This document shows, in pieces, positions 1 through 8,792 of a DNA stretch of 36,500 nucleotides (the first letter of the stretch is position 1; each line of letters begins with the position of its first letter). Made by a program: the position numbers and the translations under genes. Source of the DNA: Bacteroidales bacterium. Its GTDB lineage: Bacteria; Bacteroidota; Bacteroidia; Bacteroidales; F082. The notes under the pieces are model-generated. The model did no database searches, was not told the DNA's origin, and saw only the letters and a program-made list of their open reading frames with translations. Location: positions 1 through 36,500 of the forward strand of contig JAFOBJ010000031.1 of the NCBI GenBank assembly GCA_017381865.1. The letters are read 5' to 3'.

Positions 1-19
1 AAAAACATTGACACAGACT

Positions 20-86
20 ATTCGGTCACTGAGCTTGTCGAAGTGCCGAACTGATGCCTTCGACAGGCTCAGGCACCAACAACTTT
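20..86. repeat. Dispersed palindromic repeat
   Basis: Two arms face each other. The left arm reads GGTCACTGAGCTTGTCGAAG and the right arm contains CTTCGACAGGCTCAGGCACC, which is nearly its reverse complement. The TTCGACAGGCTCAG-type word is common in intergenic repeats of many bacterial genomes. It could form a hairpin in RNA or single-stranded DNA. It lies just upstream of the first gene, and no function can be read from it. Confidence 0.6.
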
Positions 87-122
87 TGCCTTTAGTCTTT
101 TGTCTTTAGACCTGAAAGAATT

Positions 123-704
123 ATGACAATAAAAAGCGATATTCCTCAAATCTGCGCCTTACGCGAACGTGTTGAAAAGAAAATTGGAAAAACATTAAAC
201 ACACATTCTGATTTCGTAGAACTCACATCATTGATTGAATTAGAGTTACGCCAACATATTTCAGAAAGCACTCTGGAACGTGTATGGAATTATTCAACAA
301 GAGGTTACGACAATGTCTCATTACGCACTCTTAATGTATTGTCAAATTTCGCTATTAAAAATAATTGGAATTCATTCTGCGATTTGTTGAAGAAAGAAAA
401 CAAGATAGAGTCGGAAGTCTTTAATTTAGAAGTCATTTCAACTGAAGACCTTAAAGTAGGAGATAAAATCCGTATCGGTTGGATGCCAAACAGATTATGT
501 ATAATAAGTTATCTCGGTGAAAACCGTTTCATCGCAGAAGAATGCGAGAACTCCACAATGAAAAAAGGTGACACTTTTGTATGCCACCAATTTATCTTAG
601 GTAAGGAATTGGTCATGAGCGATTTCCGACAAAATTCCAATGACAATGGAAAAATTTATATTGTCGGCAAAGAACATGGAATCACAACTTTGAACCTCAA
701 TTAA
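123..704 (+). CDS. Hypothetical protein with DNA-binding-like N-terminal domain
   Basis: 193-residue soluble protein with no signal peptide or membrane segment. Residues 30-90 contain ESTLERVWNY followed by SLRTLNVLSNF and WNSFCDLL. This resembles a Bacteroidota family whose N-terminus has the pattern 'TLKRxWGY...STLxxLxxFxGYxxWxxFC' and is thought to be helix-turn-helix-like. The second half (from about residue 108, LKVGDKIRIGW) looks like a small beta domain with a conserved GDTFVC motif. I recognise the family pattern, but its biochemical role is not established. It stands alone, upstream of a repeat and a tRNA. The start is an ATG. Confidence 0.65.
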   Translation: MTIKSDIPQICALRERVEKKIGKTLNTHSDFVELTSLIELELRQHISESTLERVWNYSTRGYDNVSLRTLNVLSNFAIKNNWNSFCDLLKKENKIESEVFNLEVISTEDLKVGDKIRIGWMPNRLCIISYLGENRFIAEECENSTMKKGDTFVCHQFILGKELVMSDFRQNSNDNGKIYIVGKEHGITTLNLN

Positions 705-726
705 TTTAATTAGGAGTTAGGAATTG

Positions 727-803
727 TTTTTCTCTCGCAGAGGCGCAGAGTGTCGCAGAGATTTTTTTCTATTTCTTTGCGTTGCTTTGCGACTTTGCGA
801 GAT
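727..803. repeat. Dispersed repeat, CTCTCGCAGAGGCGCAGAG family, copy 1
   Basis: The left half contains CTCTCGCAGAGGCGCAGAG and CGCAGAGA. The right half contains TCTTTGCGTTGCTTTGCGAC and TTTGCGAGA, an imperfect reverse complement, so the unit can fold into a long hairpin. Related copies lie at 21456-21521 and 24961-25039. A three-fold tandem 10-bp word (TGATATTTTG) follows at about 808-840. The 305 bases between the first gene and the tRNA hold this repeat, AT-rich sequence and the tRNA promoter, with no other gene visible. Confidence 0.8.
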
Positions 804-964
804 ATTTGTGATATTTTGTGATATTTTGTGATATTTTTTTTCATAAACAAATTCAATAACCATGTCTTTTTTCTTGAAAAACCTTAACAAAATAGCAATT
901 TTATCATTATTAAAAACTATAAATCAACGACTTAAAAATATTTTAAAAAAAGTTTATTTTTATG

Positions 965-994
965 TTGACAGATTAAGAAAAAGCCGTATCTTTG
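965..994 (+). promoter_or_regulatory. Bacteroidota-type promoter of tRNA-Arg
   Basis: TTG at 965-967 and TATCTTTG at 987-994 are separated by 19 bp, matching the Bacteroidota consensus TTG-N19-21-TAnnTTTG. The tRNA begins 16 bp further on. Confidence 0.8.
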
Positions 995-1009
995 CACTCG
1001 AAATCAGTT

Positions 1010-1083
1010 GGACTGGTAGCTCAATTGGATAGAGTCCCTGACTACGGATCAGGCGGTTGTGGGTTCGACTCCCGCCCAGTTCA
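1010..1083 (+). tRNA. tRNA-Arg (anticodon ACG)
   Basis: A complete cloverleaf can be drawn. The acceptor stem GGACTGG pairs with CCAGTTC (one G-U) with discriminator A. The D-arm is GCTC/GAGT. The anticodon stem CCTGA/TCAGG carries loop CTACGGA (anticodon ACG). The T-arm GTGGG/CCCGC carries loop TTCGACT. ACG reads CGU/CGC arginine codons after A34-to-inosine editing. The 3' CCA is not encoded and must be added enzymatically. Confidence 0.97.
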
Positions 1084-1084
1084 C

Positions 1085-1116
1085 AAAAGGAAATCGAGAA
1101 ATCGGTTTCCTTTTTT
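1085..1116 (+). terminator. Rho-independent terminator of tRNA-Arg
   Basis: The arms AAAGGAAA and TTTCCTTT flank a short loop with an additional CG/CG pairing, and a run of six T follows. It starts two bases after the mature tRNA end. Confidence 0.8.
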
Positions 1117-1125
1117 CGTTTTATG

Positions 1126-1170
1126 TATTTCCACGGATTTTATAAGATATCCACGAACAAGCACTAAACA
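1126..1170. repeat. Degenerate 'ccacgga/ccacgaa' intergenic repeat
   Basis: The words TTCCACGGA, TATCCACGAA and CACTAA occur here in the same order as after the rpsP terminator at about 11840-11875. Both copies sit just after a transcription terminator. This is a dispersed intergenic repeat of unknown role. Confidence 0.5.
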
Positions 1171-1253
1171 ACACAAATTTTTAAACATCTTTGCCACTTT
1201 GTAAAAAAGGACACATAACGTGTCCCCACAAAATCACTCCCAACTCCCAACTC

Positions 1254-2438
1254 CTAATTCCTAATTAACTTCTCGCTCTTCCCTCCCATTTCTATAAGTT
1301 TTTCCGCAGCTTTCACAACACTTTGGTTACCCGAATACAATTTTTTCTTTGTGTCATCATAACTGCCCTGCAGACTCTCTATTTTCTTTCCTAAATCCTC
1401 ATAGCGTTTCATAAAATCGCCTACTCTGTCCAGAAGCTTATTCACTTCATCGAAGATTTCCTGCTGATTACGAGCTTGTTTCACCTGCGACCAAGCTAAT
1501 TGTATCATACGCAATAACGCCAGAAGATTCTGTTCACTCGTAATGAAAACACCATTTTCAAAAGCCTCACGCCATAATGTATTATCTTCATACAAAGCAA
1601 GTTGCATCGCTGACTCGTTCGGAACAAACATCACCACATAATTAAGACTCACACGAGGAGCTTTGATATATGAAGAATAATTCTTTTTCTGCAACTCTTT
1701 ACAATGCGCTCTCAAACTCTGCAAATGACGCTTTAAAGCAAAAGCTTTATCAGACTCTTCTGTTGCATTACAATAATCAACAAAAGCTGTTAAAGAAACT
1801 TTAGAATCTATTATAAGGTCCTTATTATCAGGATAATGAACAACGACATCTGGAATAAGACGCTTTCCTGTCTCATCATGAAAAACTGTATTGCCTTTAA
1901 AATCTTTGATTGCAGTCTGCTTCTCATAATGTTCTCCTTCTGTCAAGCCTGATTTTTCCAAGATATTTTCAAGAATAAGTTCTCCCCAATTACCTTGCGT
2001 CTTAGTTTCGTTTTTCAAGGCTTTTGCCAAGTTATTAGCGTCATTACCAATATCTTGCGTACGTTTCATCAATTCTTCGATAGCTTTTTCAAGACTAGCT
2101 TTATTTTCAGAAGATGTTTTAATATTATCCGTCATAGACTTACGCATACCTTCGATTTCGTTTTTCAAAGGATTGAGCAGCGCATCTAACTGAATATTAT
2201 TGGTTTTAGCCAACGATTCTTCTCGTTGTTGCAACAACTTCTCAGTCGTATTTTGCAATTCTGATTTCAAGGCATTTATCTGAGTTTCAAAATGTTTATT
2301 TCTAAGCTCTTCATTCTTAATCTCTTGCTCTTTCATCAACTCTATCTGTGTTTGCAGGCTACTATTTTTAGATTTCAAAATAATACCAATAAAAAGAGCA
2401 CCAATCACAAAACCAAGTAAAAACAATGCATAATTCAT
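1254..2438 (-). CDS. rmuC: DNA recombination protein RmuC
   Basis: 394 residues, a usual length for RmuC. An N-terminal hydrophobic anchor (residues 3-22) is followed by a long coiled coil (about 25-140). The RmuC domain then includes GNWGELILENIL and the signature LIIDSKVSLTAF. RmuC belongs to the PD-(D/E)XK nuclease-like group and limits recombination between short inverted repeats, which fits this repeat-rich genome. It is the last gene of the minus-strand run esterase-sbcD-sbcC-rmuC. The 33-bp gap to sbcC is filled by 7-bp repeat units that may affect coupling. Start ATG at 2438. Confidence 0.93.
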   Translation of the reverse strand: MNYALFLLGFVIGALFIGIILKSKNSSLQTQIELMKEQEIKNEELRNKHFETQINALKSELQNTTEKLLQQREESLAKTNNIQLDALLNPLKNEIEGMRKSMTDNIKTSSENKASLEKAIEELMKRTQDIGNDANNLAKALKNETKTQGNWGELILENILEKSGLTEGEHYEKQTAIKDFKGNTVFHDETGKRLIPDVVVHYPDNKDLIIDSKVSLTAFVDYCNATEESDKAFALKRHLQSLRAHCKELQKKNYSSYIKAPRVSLNYVVMFVPNESAMQLALYEDNTLWREAFENGVFITSEQNLLALLRMIQLAWSQVKQARNQQEIFDEVNKLLDRVGDFMKRYEDLGKKIESLQGSYDDTKKKLYSGNQSVVKAAEKLIEMGGKSEKLIRN

Positions 2439-2487
2439 AATTCACAATTCTTAATTCTTAACTCCTAATTCCTAACTCCTAACTACC
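2430..2487. repeat. Heptanucleotide array between sbcC and rmuC
   Basis: Successive 7-bp units of the form ATTCNTA/ACTCCTA run from the rmuC start codon into the end of sbcC. The same unit family recurs at several other gene borders in the window. Confidence 0.75.
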
Positions 2488-5400
2488 TCAACACGGCTTG
2501 CCGATTTACCTTCTCTAATCAATTGAATCTTAGCTGGTATTCTTTCTTTCAAAGTATCGACATGAGATATAATTCCAACTCTCTTACCTAAGTTATGCAA
2601 GTTTTCCAAAGTATTCATCACCATGTCAAGAGATTCATTATCAAGCGTTCCAAAGCCTTCATCAATAAAAATCATATCCATATCGAAATGCTCATCGTTG
2701 AGCGATGTCAAACCAAGAGCAAGCGCCAAAGAAACCAGGAATGTCTCGCCTCCTGACAAAGAGCTAGCAGTGCGAAGCTCGCCTCCCATCTCCATATCCT
2801 GAACCATAATCGCCAGAGAATCAGGATAATTACTAAGTTTATAACGACTACTAAGTTGATTCATATAATAATTAGCCCTATCGAGTAAAATTCCCATCGT
2901 ATATGCCTGAGCCACATCACGGAAGTTATCTTTGTCTGTAGTACCAATCGCTTTTGCCAACTGATCCCAAAGATGATAGATTCTATCTTTTTCTTCCAAG
3001 TCTCTTTTACAATTCATTGAATTAGAAGCATTTTGCTTATCAAGAGCCAACTTCGCCCTAACATTAGCCAATCTTTCTTCATCCGACTTTTTATCCTCTG
3101 TCAAAGAATTCAAATTACTCATCAATGACTCAAATGCAACATCACCATCTGGTTTAGACTCTGCAAACTGATGTTGATTATACTCTTCCATCTTGATATT
3201 CAATGTATTCTTAGATTTAATCAATTCATCGTCAAGGGCTTTATTTTTCTGAACATAATATTGAATATCAGATATTTCTGACAAACACTTTAATCTTTCA
3301 AAACTAATACTACTATTTTTCAGAAAAGCATCAATCCTAATCTTAATAGGATTCAAAAGATTTTCAAGGTCAGACATTTCCGATAATCTTCCCTTAATTC
3401 TTTCATAAACAACAGAATATGAAGGAATTAAATTTTGCAAATCAATATTCGACTTGTCAAAATCAACATTATCACAATCAGCAAGCAAAGATGATATTTG
3501 AGAAGAATACTCATCACACTGAGCCAGAATATCATTTAATATAACTATCTGATTTTCTGCATTTTTCAACAACTCTTGCTTATTTTGAAACTCCTTAGCA
3601 ATATCTTTTATTCTATTTATAAAAGAAAGACTCGACTCATTCCAAAGCAGCTGCCAATTTTCAAGTTTAACATATTGAGAAACAGCATTTTCCTTTTCTT
3701 TAAACTTAGATTCTTGTTCCTTAACAATTGTGTTAATAGTATTTAACAACAATTCAATCTGCTGATATTCAGTTTGTTTTATAGAAAACTGTTTTTCCAT
3801 TAAACCATAACGTTCATCAATAGATTTCTTGCTTTTTTGAGCCTCATCAATATTTCGCTTTACAAGAGTAATATTCTTCAATTTCTCATTTATTTCAAGA
3901 ATATATTTGTCAATATCTTGTATTAAAGCATTGTATTTCTGAATATTAGCATCTATTCTATCAATATCAAAAATTGGAGTTCCATTACATAAAACGTTAA
4001 GTTTATTTAAAAAATCTTCTAATCTTTTCTCTTCCGTGTTAATATTTCTTAACACAGTATTTAACTCAGCCTCCGTTTTATTAAGATTATCTTTTGCAAC
4101 CTCATAAGAATTCTTCAAATTCTCCCAGTCAGCTTTGATAGTTGCGAACAAAGATTCAACGACTTGTTCATCTTTGTAGTGATGCGACGTACTTCCGCAA
4201 ACGGGACAAGCCTCGCCATCTTTCAATCTCAGCCTACATTCCTTTGCCCATTTCTCGACCATTTCTTTTTGCATCTGAAACTCCGAATCTTTGGTCTCAA
4301 ACGAAGTTTTTGCATGCAAAACAGCCTCTTTATTTTGATTAAATAATAACTTTAAATCATTACATTTAAGCTTTTCATTTTCAATATTTTTATTTAAGTC
4401 TAAATATTGTTCTAAAACAAACCTTACGTTATTTAATTTAGTATTTCTCTCAACATAAGACTTTCGTTTTTCATCACATTCCCGTTGTTCCAAAAGCAGT
4501 CTTTCATACTCCCCAGAATCAAAATCACCTAATAGTTTTTCGAGAGTCTGCTCCGCTATTTCTTTAGATTTTTTAACATTTTCAAGCTCAGCAGAAATAG
4601 ACTCAAGTTGAATTGCCACATCATTCTTTTTCAAGTCATTAGCATTCAATTCCTTTGATTTACTCTTTAGCAATTCAGAAATCTGCGACATTTCATCGAG
4701 AAGTCCCAAAATCAAATTAAGGCTATCAGAAATCACACCATCATCTTTATGATTATCAACCCATTGCTCAATATTCTCCAATGAATTAAGAAGCGTTTCC
4801 CTTCTATTTTTCTCCTTTTGCAAAGAATAATTAAGATTTAAAAAAGACTTTCTATCAACATCAAACAAATTGCGAACCTTTAAAACTTCCTGTTCCAAAC
4901 GCCGCATTTCCTTCAAGTCGTCCCTTTCTTTCGTCGTTGCAAAATAATCTTCTGCTAGCGATTTATTATTCTTATACTCCTCAGATTCAATCTGTTCCAA
5001 AATTTCTCTATGCAAAGAAGCAAACTTTTCACATTCAGTTTTCAGTTCATCATTTTTCTTAAACCAAGCAACCGACGACTCTATTTTTTTCAGCGATTCA
5101 TCTTTTGTCTGTATACCCAATTTCAATTCAGTTTCCTGCGCATTCAGCGACTCCACTTCATCTTCCAATAAAGCACTGTTTTTCAAATTATTATACAAGA
5201 CTTCCATCTCTTTTTTCTGATAATAAGCCTCGCCTTTTTTAGTCTTGACAGCCTCAGCTATACGCGAATAAACCTCAGTACCAGTAAGCATTTCCAAAAT
5301 CTCAGACTGCTCTATCTTCTTGGATTTCAAGAAAGTACTAAATTCACCTTGCGCAAGCATGACGGAACGAATGAACTGTTCATAAGAAAGTCCAACCAGT

Positions 5401-5843
5401 TCCTCAATTCGTTTATTGACTTCTCCGATATTACTCGAAATAATAGTCTTCATATCGCCATCAACGAGTTCTAACTTGCGTCTGTTAGAAGTATCGTAAC
5501 TATCTGTTTTAGTTTTCCTTACATACCAAGTTGCGATATAATTAAGACCATTCACAGAGAAATGCAATTCCGCTTTTGCCTCTCTTTTACCCTTCCTCAA
5601 AATATTGACTGTATTCTTCGTAGTGACGCCATTTTCAGTCTTTTCATTATTGTTAACTAATTCATAACGAGAAGCTTTATCATACAAAGCCAGCGTTATT
5701 GCATCTAAAATTGTAGTCTTTCCCGAACCAGTATCGCCACATATCAAGAAAATAGGCTCTTTTGCCAGCACGCCGCTAGAAAAGTTTATCTCTGCATTTT
5801 CTATAGAGTTAAGGTTTTGTATTACAATCTTTTCAATCTTCAT
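2472..5843 (-). CDS. sbcC: Exonuclease subunit SbcC (Rad50-like SMC ATPase)
   Basis: 1123 residues. The N-terminal Walker A is GDTGSGKTT. Long coiled coils carry a central zinc hook CPVC (C546, C549). The C-terminal ABC signature is SLSGGETFLVSLALALGL and Walker B is MIFIDEGFGTLD. SbcC is the ATPase and tether of the SbcCD nuclease, which opens DNA hairpins and processes double-strand ends in the cytoplasm. I place the start at ATG 5843; a TTG two codons upstream is a less likely alternative. It follows sbcD by 17 bp on the same strand. Ends with TAG. Confidence 0.96.
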   Translation of the reverse strand: MKIEKIVIQNLNSIENAEINFSSGVLAKEPIFLICGDTGSGKTTILDAITLALYDKASRYELVNNNEKTENGVTTKNTVNILRKGKREAKAELHFSVNGLNYIATWYVRKTKTDSYDTSNRRKLELVDGDMKTIISSNIGEVNKRIEELVGLSYEQFIRSVMLAQGEFSTFLKSKKIEQSEILEMLTGTEVYSRIAEAVKTKKGEAYYQKKEMEVLYNNLKNSALLEDEVESLNAQETELKLGIQTKDESLKKIESSVAWFKKNDELKTECEKFASLHREILEQIESEEYKNNKSLAEDYFATTKERDDLKEMRRLEQEVLKVRNLFDVDRKSFLNLNYSLQKEKNRRETLLNSLENIEQWVDNHKDDGVISDSLNLILGLLDEMSQISELLKSKSKELNANDLKKNDVAIQLESISAELENVKKSKEIAEQTLEKLLGDFDSGEYERLLLEQRECDEKRKSYVERNTKLNNVRFVLEQYLDLNKNIENEKLKCNDLKLLFNQNKEAVLHAKTSFETKDSEFQMQKEMVEKWAKECRLRLKDGEACPVCGSTSHHYKDEQVVESLFATIKADWENLKNSYEVAKDNLNKTEAELNTVLRNINTEEKRLEDFLNKLNVLCNGTPIFDIDRIDANIQKYNALIQDIDKYILEINEKLKNITLVKRNIDEAQKSKKSIDERYGLMEKQFSIKQTEYQQIELLLNTINTIVKEQESKFKEKENAVSQYVKLENWQLLWNESSLSFINRIKDIAKEFQNKQELLKNAENQIVILNDILAQCDEYSSQISSLLADCDNVDFDKSNIDLQNLIPSYSVVYERIKGRLSEMSDLENLLNPIKIRIDAFLKNSSISFERLKCLSEISDIQYYVQKNKALDDELIKSKNTLNIKMEEYNQHQFAESKPDGDVAFESLMSNLNSLTEDKKSDEERLANVRAKLALDKQNASNSMNCKRDLEEKDRIYHLWDQLAKAIGTTDKDNFRDVAQAYTMGILLDRANYYMNQLSSRYKLSNYPDSLAIMVQDMEMGGELRTASSLSGGETFLVSLALALGLTSLNDEHFDMDMIFIDEGFGTLDNESLDMVMNTLENLHNLGKRVGIISHVDTLKERIPAKIQLIREGKSASRVEVVRS

Positions 5844-5860
5844 AATCAATCAGTTAAAAT

Positions 5861-7099
5861 TCAAAACTTCATCACTTCATCACATACTTCCTTAAACAAA
5901 GCCCTCATTTCATCAGGCATTTCGGCATTATTTTTCTTTTTATATACCGAGCAACCCAAATCGTAAGGCGATATCGCTCGAAATTCATCTAAGGTACGAA
6001 CCGCCTTCTCCTCACAATCACTTTCATTTACAGGGAAATACGCCTGAATTCCACAATATTTAGCCTTCTTTCCATCAAACAATTCCTGAATTCTAGCATT
6101 ATCCATATCAGAAAGAGGCATATCAGTACGCACATGCAGTCTTACATAACATTCATTATCAAGTATTTCGACAACTTTCGCAAACAATTCATCTTTAGAT
6201 GGCGCATCATCATAAGAATTTGGTTTAAAAGGAAAATCGACTACTGGAATCAGAGGCTCTATTTCTCTAATTTTAATGTCAACATTATGATTTTCAATCT
6301 CGACTACAGTAACCGAATGAGGATATATTTCATTAAACGTCATTGCGAAAGGCGAGCCGGAATACCTTATATTTTCCCCCACATTTTGCGGATGATGCAC
6401 ATGTCCCATAGCCCAATAATCGATGCCAGGAATGGCCGACATTTCGGTAGAAACAACAGACTCCAATCCACCAGTAAGTTTATTTTGAGAAGCAGAGTCA
6501 ATGCCACTTATCATAAAATGACCCATTGATATAACAGAATGATTTTCTGCATATTGTTCATTCAACTTCAAGTTATACTTTAAGTTATTATAAAAAGAAA
6601 AAACACGTTTTGAATAACAGTCATCTTCTTTTAGTGAAGGATAATTTCCTGCATTTATAAATGGCACTGCCAAAATCCAACCAACAACCTCATCATTTCT
6701 CCTCACTGGAATTTGAATTTTAGAAGTATCATATGTCAGGCCATTTTCTTGAACCTCTTTATAGAAATCGAGGTTACCTATCACCGTAACGTTAAAAGCC
6801 TCCCACAGTTCACGAGGAGCCTCCAGTCGAGAAGGCGAATCATGATTGCCAGCAGTCACAATTATCTGTAAATCATCATACAAACGAGAAAGTTCAACCA
6901 AAGCATGATAATAAAGACGCTGCGACATCACGCTAGGCGTAGAAGCATGAAAGATGTCACCCGACACTATCAAAGCGTCAGGCTTTTCTTCCAAAACAAT
7001 GTTTTTCAATTGATTAAAGAAATATTTATGTTCCTCATCACGCGAATATTGGTACAAAGTCTGACCAATATGCCAATCACTCGTATGTATTACCTTCAT
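5861..7099 (-). CDS. sbcD: Exonuclease subunit SbcD (Mre11-like)
   Basis: 412 residues from the ATG at 7099, which gives the classical beginning MKVIHTSDWHIG. An ATG at 7111 would add four residues. The phosphoesterase motifs are present in order: DWHIG (D8, H10), GDIFH, AGNHDSP, MGHF and MGHVHHPQ, which bind the two catalytic metals. It forms the nuclease half of SbcCD with the next gene. The start lies inside the end of the upstream esterase gene, so the two are probably translationally coupled. Ends with TGA. Confidence 0.95.
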   Translation of the reverse strand: MKVIHTSDWHIGQTLYQYSRDEEHKYFFNQLKNIVLEEKPDALIVSGDIFHASTPSVMSQRLYYHALVELSRLYDDLQIIVTAGNHDSPSRLEAPRELWEAFNVTVIGNLDFYKEVQENGLTYDTSKIQIPVRRNDEVVGWILAVPFINAGNYPSLKEDDCYSKRVFSFYNNLKYNLKLNEQYAENHSVISMGHFMISGIDSASQNKLTGGLESVVSTEMSAIPGIDYWAMGHVHHPQNVGENIRYSGSPFAMTFNEIYPHSVTVVEIENHNVDIKIREIEPLIPVVDFPFKPNSYDDAPSKDELFAKVVEILDNECYVRLHVRTDMPLSDMDNARIQELFDGKKAKYCGIQAYFPVNESDCEEKAVRTLDEFRAISPYDLGCSVYKKKNNAEMPDEMRALFKEVCDEVMKF

Positions 7100-8699
7100 T
7101 TTTCTTAACATTTTTTAACACAAAAACATCTTCAAAGCCAACTCCATTTTTATAATATCCTGAGACTCTTAATTCATGACACAAGTCATCGTCGAACCAA
7201 GAAGCCCGTATCATTCCCTTCGACTCCTCCAAAGCCACGCCACCGATCACACTCCAATCAACCGCTGCCACATCAGTAGTATCAATTGTAAACATCTGAG
7301 CGATAACATCATCCTGAGCGATATAAACCGGATTTGGATTCAAATCCTCATAGAAAAAGTCGACCATTTCATTTTGGATAGTATAGAAATTATCATTCAA
7401 TTTACGATTCTCATCAAAGTGAAGCGTATGTCCTTCTCCATAAAACGTATGCAATTTCGAGCGTATTCCCAATTCTTTGGCTTTTTTATCGATAAAGTAC
7501 GAACCATACATTTCATCGAAGAAAACCTTCTGAAACTCACCTAAAGCCCTAAAAGGATAGCCATAACGATACGGCAGCACCACATCCTCATCGCCATGGA
7601 AAGAAATTATTGAAGCATCAGAGTTTTCAAGTATATCCAAATCATAAACAGAGCCCCACAAATTAGCAACAGCCTTAATTTCAAAATCCTCCCTAAAGTC
7701 ATTACCAGAAGTTTCTATATCGCCCAAATCTTCAAGGAATAAAGAACCGTACGAAGCTTCCGGACGATTTTTATTGCGCATATAAGCTAGATTTATGGCA
7801 GTAATTGCGCCAGCGCTAGCACCACCAACAAACAGATAATCAGGATCTATACGATAAATTTCCTGCTTTGAAAGAAGATACCTCATCGCTGCGTGAGCAT
7901 CCTGCGTAGCCTGATACGCAGTTCTCTGGATTGCTTTTGAATTAGCCCTAAAGCCCATTCTGTAATTAACTGACACACAAACATATCCCAAAGATGCAAA
8001 ATGAGTACACCATTTTTGGTAAGGCACAGTAGCCTTATCACCAATAAAGAAAGCCCCGCCATGAATAAACATCATAAGAGGCCGTTTTTCGAGAGTGTCA
8101 TTTTTAGGGATATAAATATCCATATCAAGGTCCAAGCTCTTCCTTTTCAATGAATTAGCAAGACCTAGCTTTATAATATTTACGACATCAATAGTATCGT
8201 CGGGAATAGATGCCCAAAAACCTTTCACTTTTGCATAGTTAACATTAGGGATTCTTTCAACTTCAAAAATCTCATCCCTATATCTTCCTATGTTAAACAT
8301 CTGACAATCATCAGTTTTATAAGGATAAACAACGAATTTCTTTTTATGAGAAAATTCAGTATAATAACCTTCAGCCCTATCGTCTTTGACCTTTTTAATC
8401 TTCAAAACCAAAGGAATCGTATCAGACAAGAACACCTCACACTTCTTTTTGCTCAAAACAGCAGTAAAAGGCTGCGCAATCATCGTCAGATTTTCGTCCA
8501 CCAAATACAATCTTCCTTTAGCATTCGATTTACCAACGGAATCAATTCTTATAAAATAACTTTTACAATCCGTTTGATTTTCAAACACATAACATCTTTC
8601 ACCAAGAAAACCCCTACCAGTTCTGCACGAAAACAGACCGACGAGCAGTAAAAATCCAAAACCAAACGATAAAAAACTAAAAAAAACTCTAGATTTCAT
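7077..8699 (-). CDS. Secreted carboxylesterase/alpha-beta hydrolase lipoprotein
   Basis: 540 residues. The N-terminus has a hydrophobic stretch ending in LVGLFSC (lipobox, Cys25), so a membrane-anchored envelope lipoprotein is likely. Residues 30-160 are an uncharacterised beta-rich extension. The hydrolase core follows: the oxyanion motif HGG (213-215), the nucleophile elbow GGASAG with Ser295, FHGDEDVV (acid) and GEGHTLHF (histidine). The triad fits the carboxylesterase/BD-FAE-like class; the substrate is unknown. ATG at 8699 is chosen over an upstream TTG. Its 3' end overlaps sbcD by 23 bp, so it may head that operon despite having no obvious link to DNA repair. Confidence 0.85.
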   Translation of the reverse strand: MKSRVFFSFLSFGFGFLLLVGLFSCRTGRGFLGERCYVFENQTDCKSYFIRIDSVGKSNAKGRLYLVDENLTMIAQPFTAVLSKKKCEVFLSDTIPLVLKIKKVKDDRAEGYYTEFSHKKKFVVYPYKTDDCQMFNIGRYRDEIFEVERIPNVNYAKVKGFWASIPDDTIDVVNIIKLGLANSLKRKSLDLDMDIYIPKNDTLEKRPLMMFIHGGAFFIGDKATVPYQKWCTHFASLGYVCVSVNYRMGFRANSKAIQRTAYQATQDAHAAMRYLLSKQEIYRIDPDYLFVGGASAGAITAINLAYMRNKNRPEASYGSLFLEDLGDIETSGNDFREDFEIKAVANLWGSVYDLDILENSDASIISFHGDEDVVLPYRYGYPFRALGEFQKVFFDEMYGSYFIDKKAKELGIRSKLHTFYGEGHTLHFDENRKLNDNFYTIQNEMVDFFYEDLNPNPVYIAQDDVIAQMFTIDTTDVAAVDWSVIGGVALEESKGMIRASWFDDDLCHELRVSGYYKNGVGFEDVFVLKNVKKNEGNTYE

Positions 8700-8734
8700 A
8701 ACTTGCAATTAGGCTGTAAAATTAAAAAAAATAC

Positions 8735-8765
8735 TTGAATATATCATCGTATTTTCTTAATTTCG
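8735..8765 (+). promoter_or_regulatory. Probable promoter of the GH20 hexosaminidase gene
   Basis: TTG at 8735-8737 and TAATTTCG at 8758-8765 are 20 bp apart, close to the Bacteroidota consensus (one mismatch in TTTG). The ATG lies 28 bp downstream. Confidence 0.5.
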
Positions 8766-8792
8766 CAAACTAAAAATTTGTTCAAAATCAAT

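Noticed and set aside
861-1032. Short open frame starting MSFFLKNLNK upstream of the tRNA
   Set aside because: It overlaps the tRNA promoter and the tRNA itself and consists of AT-rich low-complexity codons.
992-1204. 70-codon open frame across the tRNA region
   Set aside because: It reads straight through tRNA-Arg and its terminator; the translation is an artefact of the tRNA sequence.
6134-6529. 131-codon plus-strand open frame opposite sbcD
   Set aside because: It is the complement of a well-supported sbcD reading frame and shows no domain of its own.
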